Shown here in pieces: positions 38,776-46,045 of a stretch of DNA of 64,000 nucleotides. The DNA lies in NCBI RefSeq assembly GCF_004342985.1, contig NZ_SMBO01000010.1, forward strand, positions 1 through 64,000. The letters run 5' to 3'. The stretch's first letter is position 1; each line of letters begins with the position of its first letter. The notes beneath the pieces are model-generated. The model saw nothing but the letters and a program-made list of their open reading frames with translations, ran no database searches and was not told the DNA's origin. The stretch is from Novosphingobium sp. PhB57 (GTDB lineage Bacteria > Pseudomonadota > Alphaproteobacteria > Sphingomonadales > Sphingomonadaceae). The position numbers and the translations under genes are program-made.

Positions 38776-39417
38776 ATGACCGAAAAAGAACCCTGGTGGC
38801 GCTCGGGCGCGGCCTATGACACACTGGCCGCGATCGTGCTGTCAATCTCTGCCCTCCTCACTTCGTGGGCGACCTTCCAGGCCGCGCTATGGGACGGGGA
38901 GCAGGCGTCCGCCTATACGCAAGCAGGAGCTACCCGCACCCGTGCCGGTCTTCTCGCGACGGAAAACGGGCAATTTCAAGGCGCGGACCTGTTTCTCTTC
39001 ACGCAGTGGCTCAACGCCTATGCCAGCAAGGACCAGCTGTTGCAGCGCTTCTACTACGAGCGCTTCCGCCCTGAATTCCGGCAGGCGTTCGACGCCTGGA
39101 TCGCGCTGGAGCCGATGCATAATCCCAAGGCGCCGCACTCACCGTTCGTGATGCGCGAATACGCCCCTCGCCTCGCGGTCGAGGCCGCGGCGCTCGACAA
39201 GCGCGCCGACGAGCAGTTCGAGCGGGGCCAGCGCTTCAACGACATCAGCGACGCCTATGTCGCCGCGACGGTGATCTTCGCGCTGAGCCTGTTCATCGGC
39301 GGCATCGCGCAGACTTTCGACCGCAAACATCTGGCCGGCGCACTGACGCTGCTGGGCGCCGCCGCCTGCGTATACGGGCTGCTACGCATGGCGATCCTTC
39401 CGACCATGTCCTTGTAG
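38776..39417 (+). CDS. Membrane-anchored hypothetical protein (213 aa)
   Basis: A 213-residue protein with one N-terminal membrane segment (AAIVLSISALLTSWATFQAAL, about residues 17-37), a long polar helical domain (about 40-160) and two C-terminal membrane segments (VAATVIFALSLFIGGIAQTF and ALTLLGAAACVYGLLRMAIL). This topology and the WATFQAALW segment resemble DUF4337-type proteins, though the match is not certain. The ATG at 38776 (MTEKEPWWRSG) is chosen: the frame upstream has no coding character. It looks intact although both neighbours are decayed. The function is unknown. Confidence 0.65.
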   Translation: MTEKEPWWRSGAAYDTLAAIVLSISALLTSWATFQAALWDGEQASAYTQAGATRTRAGLLATENGQFQGADLFLFTQWLNAYASKDQLLQRFYYERFRPEFRQAFDAWIALEPMHNPKAPHSPFVMREYAPRLAVEAAALDKRADEQFERGQRFNDISDAYVAATVIFALSLFIGGIAQTFDRKHLAGALTLLGAAACVYGLLRMAILPTMSL

Positions 39418-39541
39418 CGGCGCCCCCTTCGCGCCCCGCCCTCTCACGGCCTTTACTCACGGACCAAGGGGTTTCCCCGGATTTCGTACCAAGGGGTCCG
39501 TTGGGATAGACATAGAGGAGAGACTTCATGCAGGCCCGTAG

Positions 39542-39793
39542 GGTCACGGTTACTTCGCGCAGCAGTTCGCATTCCAAGGTCCCGACCTCGACTGGCAGCT
39601 CCGGATCGCGCGCGGCAAGATCCCGCTGCCGCTTGAGATCGTCATCACCGACCGCGTTGACAGAATGCATCCTTCATATTCGGCGGAGCTGACATGGAAC
39701 ACCGCGCTGGCGCTGTAGATTTCCGACTTCAAGTTCACGCGCCCCGCCAAGACGATGTCGATCCAGACGTCCAAGATTACCCAGGACCAGTGA
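39542..39793 (+). pseudogene. C-terminal fragment of a DUF2092-type periplasmic protein
   Basis: A frame without a start reads GHGYFAQQFAFQGPDLDWQL, then RIARGKIPLPLEIVITDRVD, then ELTWNTALAL, an in-frame stop (39716-39718) and SDFKFTRPAKTMSIQTSKI to a stop at 39791-39793. This is the end of a DUF2092-like protein (LolA-like fold), whose N-terminal two-thirds are missing. The next frame (39794-39919) continues with a signal-like stretch (VTVLLGASALVLGSVLAALA) of a further broken gene. Confidence 0.6.
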
Positions 39794-40056
39794 CATCGAA
39801 AACGCCAGCGGAGTGACCGTCCTGCTCGGAGCCAGTGCGCTGGTCCTGGGCAGTGTCCTCGCCGCGCTAGCCGAGGCGCAGCACCACTACGGCGGCGGGG
39901 CTGCTCTTGAGGTTTTTTAGGTCCATGCTCGATCGCCTTCTGTCCAGTGATGCCAGGACGCCTCCCTGAGTAGGCTCACCGCGGTCTGTCTCGATGGGGA
40001 CAGACCGCTGGGCGATTAAGCTGCCAGCTTCCATAGGAGCCGCGAAGGAGTGCCTT
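39794..40056. other. Intergenic, with gene stub and hairpin
   Basis: At 39797-39920 a signal-like stretch followed by HHYGGGAALEVF and a stop looks like the first part of a Gly-rich secreted protein that has lost its body. A perfect 10-bp stem, 39981-39990 against 39999-40008 (GCGGTCTGTC), lies 49 bases past the SDR stop on the minus strand and may terminate it; there is no T-run. Confidence 0.45.
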
Positions 40057-40980
40057 TCACATTCCAGCGATCGGGGCAATCCTTTCAACAGGCAAGGCAT
40101 AATCCATGACAGCTAGGTCGGACAACAGGTCTACGCCGTTGGGATTCCATCCAAGACGCTCCCGGGTCCAGGCATTCGTCCCTATCATGTCCAATCCTGC
40201 GAAAGGTGCCATCCAGCCAAAGTATCGATTGACTTCCTCGGGCCCAATCGAGCGGACCGGCAAACCGACGCGCAGTCCGATCGCCTCGGCAATCGCCCGC
40301 GCAGTGACACCCTCTTCCACTGACGCATTATATCGCGCGCCCGGTTCGCCCTTTTCCAACGCGAGAACATAGAGCCTCGCGACATCGCTGACGTGCGCTG
40401 CAGCCCACCGGGTTTGACCATCTCCAAGATACGCTGCCGCTCCCGCCCTGCGCGCTTCGGCCGCCAGCGGCGTGACCAAGCCGGCCTTGAGGGTATTATG
40501 CACCTGCGGCAGCCTGATCGTGCGCACGTCGATTCGCTGCGCGGTCAGCGCCGCACCGGCCAGCTCCGTTGCAATGCGAGGATTGGCGTGGCGCGGATTT
40601 AGTATGTCTTCGGTCGCTGGGCCGCCGTTCAGCGGGGTACCAATGCCAATTCCCGACGTGATCAGGATAGGCTTGTACGTCCCCTCCAGCGCCGTGCCGA
40701 TCGCAGCTATATTGCGCGCGTCCTTTTTGGCATTCTCCGCAAAGGTTTCGAAATTATGATCGAACGCGCAGTGGATCACTGCATCGGCCGATGCCGCGCC
40801 CTTGGCAAGCGTCTCGGGCTGCTCCAGATCACCACGATGAACCGCTGCGCCGGCCGCCTCAAGCTGGCCGGCGCCAGCGTCCGTACGGGTGAGACCAAGC
40901 ACCTCATGCCCGGCGCCGAGAAGTTCAGGAATTATGTGGGAGCCAATGAACCCCGTCGCACCGGTCAGAAATACACGCAT
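40057..40980 (-). CDS. Extended SDR (NAD(P)-dependent epimerase/reductase-like)
   Basis: A 307-residue extended short-chain dehydrogenase. Glycine motif TGATGFIGSH (residues 6-15), the segment DAVIHCAF, and HVSDVARLYVLALEKGE typical of the NAD-dependent epimerase family. The usual catalytic Tyr-x-x-x-Lys is not clear: the Tyr position reads ILITSGIGIGTPL and then ILNPRHANPRIATEL, so it belongs to the atypical SDR group acting as dehydratase or binding protein. The start ATG at 40980 is good. It is divergent from the XRE regulator, which probably controls it. Confidence 0.82.
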   Translation of the reverse strand: MRVFLTGATGFIGSHIIPELLGAGHEVLGLTRTDAGAGQLEAAGAAVHRGDLEQPETLAKGAASADAVIHCAFDHNFETFAENAKKDARNIAAIGTALEGTYKPILITSGIGIGTPLNGGPATEDILNPRHANPRIATELAGAALTAQRIDVRTIRLPQVHNTLKAGLVTPLAAEARRAGAAAYLGDGQTRWAAAHVSDVARLYVLALEKGEPGARYNASVEEGVTARAIAEAIGLRVGLPVRSIGPEEVNRYFGWMAPFAGLDMIGTNAWTRERLGWNPNGVDLLSDLAVMDYALPVERIAPIAGM

Positions 40981-41031
40981 GATAAGTCTCCTGATTGCGG
41001 AGACAGTCTGTGGAGGTTAGATTGAACCTGT

Positions 41032-41047
41032 TAAAGTAGTGACTTTA
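41032..41047. promoter_or_regulatory. Inverted repeat between SDR and XRE regulator
   Basis: TAAAGT-AGTG-ACTTTA, a perfect 6-bp inverted repeat with a 4-base spacer. It lies 52 bases from the SDR start and 30 bases from the regulator start, a suitable operator for the regulator. Confidence 0.5.
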
Positions 41048-41076
41048 TCATGGTATAAACGGCAACAGGATCGTTC

Positions 41077-41913
41077 ATGGCCGGCGACAGGTCGAACCGA
41101 CTAGGCATCTATCTTCGGGATCGCCGCGCGCGTCTCGATCCAGCGGCCTTTGGCTTGGGCGGCGGGCGAAGGCGTACGCCTGGACTGCGCCGTGAAGAAG
41201 TTGCAAGCCGGGCAAACATTAGCCCGACTTGGTACACCTGGCTGGAGCAAGGTCGGGGCGGAGCCCCCTCTGCCGACGTGCTGGACCGGATCGCCAGAAG
41301 TCTCATGTTGACGGAGCCTGAGCGCGAACATCTGTACATGCTGGGTCTCGGGCGTCCGCCCGAGGCGCGCTATCAGGCGGTCGACGGGATTTCCCCGCGA
41401 TTGCAGCGAGTGCTCGATGGAATGGCGCTAAGTCCGGCGATCATCAAAAACGCAATCTGGGATGTGTTGGGTTGGAACGGAGCTGCAGCGGCGCTGCTCA
41501 CGGACTATTCGCTGTTGCCATCGGACCAGCGCAACATCCTGCGTCTGATGTTCACGAATGGCAAAGGCCGGACCCGCAACGAGGATTGGGACAGCGTTGC
41601 GCGTTTCGTCGTCGGCGCCTTCCGGGCTGACGTGGCAAGGGCCGGGGCGCAAGACAGCGTGGATGCCGCCAGGTTGGTCGAGGAGTTAAGTCGGCTCAGT
41701 TCGGAATTCCAGATGCTTTGGCAGGATAACGACGTCGTCGCCCACAGCGAGGGCGTGAAGCGGATCCGCCATCCGGTGGCAGGGCTTGTGAAACTAGAGT
41801 TTTCGTCTTTTGCCGTCGAGGGCAGGCCGGAGCTCGGAATGATCGTCTACAATCCGGCAACCCAGGCTGACGCGGAGAAGCTTCGAGCTCTAGTAGGTAT
41901 AGTAGAGAAGTGA
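41077..41913 (+). CDS. XRE-family regulator with MmyB-like ligand domain
   Basis: A 278-residue regulator. Residues about 8-75 are a Cro/CI-type helix-turn-helix (LGIYLRDRRARL, then RRTPGLRREEVASRANISPTWYTWLEQGRG-type sequence). Residues about 110-275 form the MmyB PAS-like fatty-acid-binding domain, with ILRLMFTNGK and NDVVAHSEGVKRIRHPVAGL as typical segments. Such proteins repress or activate a neighbouring SDR in response to an acyl ligand. It is divergent from the SDR with the inverted repeat between them. Confidence 0.88.
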   Translation: MAGDRSNRLGIYLRDRRARLDPAAFGLGGGRRRTPGLRREEVASRANISPTWYTWLEQGRGGAPSADVLDRIARSLMLTEPEREHLYMLGLGRPPEARYQAVDGISPRLQRVLDGMALSPAIIKNAIWDVLGWNGAAAALLTDYSLLPSDQRNILRLMFTNGKGRTRNEDWDSVARFVVGAFRADVARAGAQDSVDAARLVEELSRLSSEFQMLWQDNDVVAHSEGVKRIRHPVAGLVKLEFSSFAVEGRPELGMIVYNPATQADAEKLRALVGIVEK

Positions 41914-42149
41914 TCACCGGCCCCTTCCGGTCCTCTAGCGCCGCTTTTTACGCCAAGGTGCTTACGCTCTGTTATTCTGACGGGCTTGCCCTCGATCGCC
42001 GCCCTGAAGGTCAAGATCGGGGCTCGGGTAGTGGAAATACAAACGCTGCTTGAGCCAACTCGGCCCGGCCATGGCATCGGCAAAAGCTGTACGCCTCAGG
42101 CCTGCGGTGTCGTCCTTCAACGCGGGGCTCGACTGGCGCACGCCGCGCT

Positions 42150-42373
42150 TGATCGCAGCGATACCCACTCGCAAGTTCGCCTTCTATGGCGATCTCATGT
42201 CGTTTAACGCCGCCGCCGATGTGGCCGGGAAGCTGACCGGTAAAGCGTTCGAGCGCCGGTCGTTTGCCACAGAGGCCAATCTCCGGGGCGCCACGGCGAA
42301 AGCCCATCCCGACACCCAGGTCATTGCTCGCCTACTCGACGCGTTCGATTCGACAAATCGTGGAAGCCGCTGA
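42150..42373 (+). pseudogene. 3' fragment of an NmrA-like NAD(P)-binding protein
   Basis: The frame ends FYGDLMSFNAAADVAGKLTG then KAFERRSFATEANLRGATAK and HPDTQVIARLL, which resembles the C-terminal part of NmrA-like/SDR proteins, where GDLM-SFN leads into a Thr-Gly-Lys-x-F segment. No N-terminal Rossmann fold exists upstream in any frame. The homology is moderate and the 5' limit uncertain. Confidence 0.4.
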
Positions 42374-42606
42374 ACGAAGCAGCCGCATACCTGCTAAGCA
42401 CCGAACAGTTCTTTCCCACGAAGCGAAGGCCGCGTGTTACAAATATATTGGTTGCAGCCTGCTTATCCGCCTCCGCCTAAAGCGCCATGTATAGGATTAG
42501 TCTCTTTGAGAACCGTTCTAGAGCGGATCGCAGCGCTTACGTGAACTGGCTCCAACAGCCTCGACATCTCGATCCTCCGGCGATCAAGTTTGATCTTGAT
42601 TTGGAA
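42374..42606. other. Intergenic, no gene seen
   Basis: A short non-coding stretch before the stop codon of the amidase. No hairpin terminator was found. Confidence 0.4.
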
Positions 42607-44175
42607 TTACCTCGAACCGTTTAGCACCGAGGGCAAGCTTTGCGCGATCCACGGCGACGCCTTCTCGTAAGCATTGCCCACTTGCAGAACAGCCAGATCG
42701 GCATGTCGCCTGCCGATGATCTGAAGGCCGATAGGCAGCTTTAGCGCGCCGCCGAAGCCCGCCGGCACCGCCAGCGCAGGAAGCCCGGCCATCGTCGCTG
42801 GCAGAGTTACTTCCATCCACCGATGATAGCTGTCCATGGCCTTACCCGCGATCTGTGTCGGCCAGTGCTCGCTCACGTCGAAGGGAAAGACTTGTGCGGT
42901 GGGCAGCACCAGAAAGTCGAAGTGCTCGAACGCGGCATCGAATGCGTTGTAGATGCGGGTGCGGCCTTCGGAGGCAGCGGCCAGCTGCGGGCCGGTCAAC
43001 TTCATGCCGCCCTCAACTTCCCAGATCGCTTCCGGCTTCATCTGCGCACGCTTAGTGGGATCGTCGTAGAATGCCTGGAGGTCTGCTCCGACCGACCACA
43101 GGCGCAAAGTCTTCGCGGTTTGCCACATGTCTGCGGCAGGCTCGGCCAGCCTCGCGGCTTCCACTTGCATGCCGATCGCTTCGAACGCCTTGAGCGCCTT
43201 CGTGCAGGTTTCCATGATGCCTGCTTCCATCGGCAGCTCGCCGCCGAGATCCCCGAGCCATCCGATCCTGCCGCCCTTCCAGTCCCGATCGAGAGATCCC
43301 GCGAACAGGGCTGGATCGTCTCCAAGCGAAAACGGCGCTCGGACATCGCCCCCCGCTTGCACGGACAGTAGCATGGCAAGGTCGGCCACAGTGCGGCCCA
43401 GCGGACCGGAAGTGGCGAAATTCTGCCAGAACAGGTCGCTGTTGGGAACGGATGGAACGCGGCCGAACGAAGGGCGCAGGCCGAAGACATTGTTCCAGCC
43501 CGGCGGGTTGCGCAGCGATCCGCCGAAATCGCTGCCATCGGTCACTGGAAGCATACGAAGCGCCAGTGCCACTGCGCCGCCACCGGTGCTGCCGCCTGCT
43601 GCCTTGCCGTGAGCATAGGCATTGTGGGTCGTGCCGAAGAGCGGATTGTAGCTATGTGAGCCGAGCGCGAATTCAGGAACATTGGTCTTGCCGACGAAGA
43701 GCGCGCCCGCCTTGCGCATCCGCGACACGACTAGGCTGTCGGCAGCCGGAATATTGTTGCGCAGGATCGGCGATCCCTGCGTGCTGGCGATGCCTTTTAC
43801 CGGTGCAGTATCCTTCACAGCATGGGGAAAGCCATGAAGCGGCCCATGGAAGCGACCGGCGGCGGCATCCTCGTCCATTGCAGCTGCCTGTCGCAGCAGG
43901 GAATTGCTGTCCACGCGCGAGACGATGGCGTTGAAGCGCGGGTTTAGCCTCTCGATTTGCGCCAGATGGGCCATCATAACCTCGCGGCTTGACAGGTCCT
44001 TGCGGTGGATCGCGTCGGATAAGTCGGTCGCGGTCATCATGACGATTTCGTTGCTGACGGCAGCGGAAGCAGCTTTCGCGAAAGCGGGCGCGGCGGCAGT
44101 CGTCAGCGCGACGGGCGCCGAGGCCAGAACCTTGCGGCGGCTTACCGTCACGCAGTCAAGGATCGTTTCGCCCAT
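42607..44175 (-). CDS. Amidase-signature hydrolase with Tat-like signal
   Basis: A 522-residue amidase-signature enzyme. The catalytic residues can be read: Lys121 (HAVKDTAPVKG), cis-Ser196 (GGSTGGGAVAL) and nucleophile Ser220 (DGSDFGGSLRNP). It should hydrolyse an amide or aryl-amide C-N bond to an acid and an amine. A twin-arginine type start (SRRKVLASAPVAL, residues 12-24) suggests export. The ATG at 44175 has GGAG just upstream. It lies 132 bases behind the ornithine-cyclodeaminase-like gene in the same direction, probably one operon, which fits breakdown of amidated amino acids. A chain of NAD-binding or coupling genes is absent. Confidence 0.9.
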   Translation of the reverse strand: MGETILDCVTVSRRKVLASAPVALTTAAAPAFAKAASAAVSNEIVMMTATDLSDAIHRKDLSSREVMMAHLAQIERLNPRFNAIVSRVDSNSLLRQAAAMDEDAAAGRFHGPLHGFPHAVKDTAPVKGIASTQGSPILRNNIPAADSLVVSRMRKAGALFVGKTNVPEFALGSHSYNPLFGTTHNAYAHGKAAGGSTGGGAVALALRMLPVTDGSDFGGSLRNPPGWNNVFGLRPSFGRVPSVPNSDLFWQNFATSGPLGRTVADLAMLLSVQAGGDVRAPFSLGDDPALFAGSLDRDWKGGRIGWLGDLGGELPMEAGIMETCTKALKAFEAIGMQVEAARLAEPAADMWQTAKTLRLWSVGADLQAFYDDPTKRAQMKPEAIWEVEGGMKLTGPQLAAASEGRTRIYNAFDAAFEHFDFLVLPTAQVFPFDVSEHWPTQIAGKAMDSYHRWMEVTLPATMAGLPALAVPAGFGGALKLPIGLQIIGRRHADLAVLQVGNAYEKASPWIAQSLPSVLNGSR

Positions 44176-44307
44176 CGTAGTCGTCTCCAATCTCAGGTCA
44201 GCCGCTTCTTCACTGCGACAGATGCACCGTAAAGGTCCAAGTTCGTATGGCGGCGCGGGACCATGCCCGCTTATTCCATTCTTTGCCGGCCAAGCCCTGT
44301 GGTCAGG

Positions 44308-45354
44308 TCAGGCCGCGCGCTGCAACATGCCGAACAAGTCGCGCGGGTCGTCGGGATCGGCGATGATGTCCAGTTGCTGGAAGAAATCCGTGCCGTCCAG
44401 CTTGCTTAGGAGGTAGCGCAAGGCGGAGAAGTCTTCGATCGCGAAGCCGACGCTGTCGAACAGGGTGATCTGGCGGGCGTCGGTCCGGCCCTGCGCCTGG
44501 CCGGACAGAACCTTCCAGAACTCGGTTACCGCGTAAGAGGCATCCATCTGCTGGATTTCGCCCTCGATGCGGGTCTGCGGCTCGAACTCCACGAACGTGG
44601 CCGCGCGCCCTAGGATGTCTTGGTGCAACTCGGTCTTGCCGGGGCAGTCTCCACCGATCGCGTTGATGTGGATTCCGGCGCCGACCATGTTGTCCGACAG
44701 AATCGTGGCATAGGCCTTGTCTGCCGTACAGGTAGTAATGATCTGCGCGCCTTCGATTGCCTCCTGGGAAGATGCGCAGGCGACAATCTTCAATCCCGCC
44801 CCGGCGAGGTTACGCACGGTCTTGCTGGTAGCCTCGGGGTCGATGTCGTAAAGGCGCACTTCGCCGATGCCGACGATTGCCTTCATGGCCAGCGCCTGAA
44901 ATTCGGCCTGCGCGCCATTTCCGATTATCGCCATAACGCGCGAATCGGCGGGAGCGAGGTGGCGTGCCACCATTGCCGATGTAGCGGCGGTACGCAGCGC
45001 CGTCAGCAGCGTCATTTCGGTCAGCAGCAGCGGATAGCCGGTGTCCACACGCGCGAGCAGGCCGAAGGCCGCTACGGTCTGCAGGCCTCTGGCGGTGTTT
45101 CTGGGGTGGCCGTTGACGTACTTGAAGGCATAGGCGTCGCCGTCGGAAGTCGGCATCAGCTCGATCACCCCTTCCTGCGAGTGAGAGGCCAGCCGGGGCG
45201 TCTTTTCAAACAGCGACCAGCGCAAATAGTCGGCTTCGATCTCCGCGGAGAGGTCACGCAATACATGCTCGATTCCGAAATGATGGATGAGCCGCATCAT
45301 GTTCTCGACGCTCACGAAGGGAATGTAGGCAAGCGGTGAAGGGGGCGGGGCCAT
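44308..45354 (-). CDS. Ornithine cyclodeaminase / mu-crystallin family enzyme
   Basis: A 348-residue NAD(P)-dependent enzyme. The Rossmann motif is VMAIIGNGAQAEFQALA (about 150-166), with the usual EMTLLTALRTAATSAM upstream and SVGFAIEDFSALRYLL near the end. The family includes ornithine cyclodeaminase (ornithine to proline plus ammonia) and alanine/imine dehydrogenases; which one this is cannot be decided from sequence, although EGEIQQMDASYAVTEFWKVL resembles the ornithine type. The ATG at 45354 has AAGGACAG upstream. It heads the operon with the amidase and is divergent from an Lrp regulator. Confidence 0.87.
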   Translation of the reverse strand: MAPPPSPLAYIPFVSVENMMRLIHHFGIEHVLRDLSAEIEADYLRWSLFEKTPRLASHSQEGVIELMPTSDGDAYAFKYVNGHPRNTARGLQTVAAFGLLARVDTGYPLLLTEMTLLTALRTAATSAMVARHLAPADSRVMAIIGNGAQAEFQALAMKAIVGIGEVRLYDIDPEATSKTVRNLAGAGLKIVACASSQEAIEGAQIITTCTADKAYATILSDNMVGAGIHINAIGGDCPGKTELHQDILGRAATFVEFEPQTRIEGEIQQMDASYAVTEFWKVLSGQAQGRTDARQITLFDSVGFAIEDFSALRYLLSKLDGTDFFQQLDIIADPDDPRDLFGMLQRAA

Positions 45355-45414
45355 AATCTGTCCTTTGCTGGAATAAGCGAGGCCAGCCTAGACCGAGGTT
45401 ATGGTGGTAAAAAT

Positions 45415-45470
45415 CGCAAAGATGGCTTGCAGACTGCAAGTTTTTGAGCAATTTTAATCGTATCTTTGCG
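45415..45470. promoter_or_regulatory. Nested palindromes between OCD and Lrp genes
   Basis: An outer perfect repeat CGCAAAGAT (45415-45423) and ATCTTTGCG (45462-45470) flanks an inner perfect 15-bp palindrome CTTGCAG-A-CTGCAAG (45426-45440). Lrp/AsnC proteins bind 15-bp palindromes, so this is a likely operator for both divergent genes. It sits 61 bases from the cyclodeaminase start and 29 bases from the TTG regulator start. Confidence 0.65.
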
Positions 45471-45498
45471 CAACCTGCGTAGACGGAACCCTCTCGCC

Positions 45499-45939
45499 TT
45501 GTCCTCCCCCGCCAAGCTTATTCCCGACGACCTTGATCGGCGGATCATCGCTCATTTGCGCGCGGATGGCCGCGCGTCGGTGTCCAAACTGGCAGACGCC
45601 TTGGGCGTGGCGCGCGGTACGGTGCAAAACCGGCTCGACCGCCTGACCGACACCGGAACGCTTCTTGGCTTCACGGTGCGCGTGCGCGACGACTATGAGG
45701 ATCTGTCCGTGCGCGCGGTGATGATGATCGAGATCACCGGCAAGTCGACCACCCAAGTAATTCAGAAACTGCGCGGTATTGTCGAGATCCAGACGCTGCA
45801 CACCACTAACGGCAACTGGGATCTGGTGGCGGATATCCGCACCTCCAGCTTGTCCGAGTTCGACCGGGTGCTACGGCAGGTGCGCATGATCGAGGGGGTG
45901 CTGAACAGCGAGACCAGCCTCTTGCTAAGCACGGTCTGA
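45499..45939 (+). CDS. Lrp/AsnC-family transcriptional regulator
   Basis: A 146-residue feast/famine regulator. N-terminal helix-turn-helix about residues 8-55 (LDRRIIAHLRADGRASVSKL, then ADALGVARGTVQNRLDRLTD) and the C-terminal ligand-binding RAM domain (AVMMIEITGK, NGNWDLVADIRTSSL). It should sense an amino acid and control the divergent cyclodeaminase/amidase genes. The TTG at 45499 is chosen as start because the protein begins SSPAKLIPDDLDRR; an alternative TTG at 45466 would lie inside the palindromic operator region. Confidence 0.9.
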   Translation: MSSPAKLIPDDLDRRIIAHLRADGRASVSKLADALGVARGTVQNRLDRLTDTGTLLGFTVRVRDDYEDLSVRAVMMIEITGKSTTQVIQKLRGIVEIQTLHTTNGNWDLVADIRTSSLSEFDRVLRQVRMIEGVLNSETSLLLSTV

Positions 45940-46045
45940 CACTGGCGCGGCGACTGGACCCGTCACGCTTTCGCCAACTGGATGTTTCGCAAAAGGCGCG
46001 GCAACGCGAAAGAAAGCCAGAGCATAAGGCGCGAAAGGTAATGCA

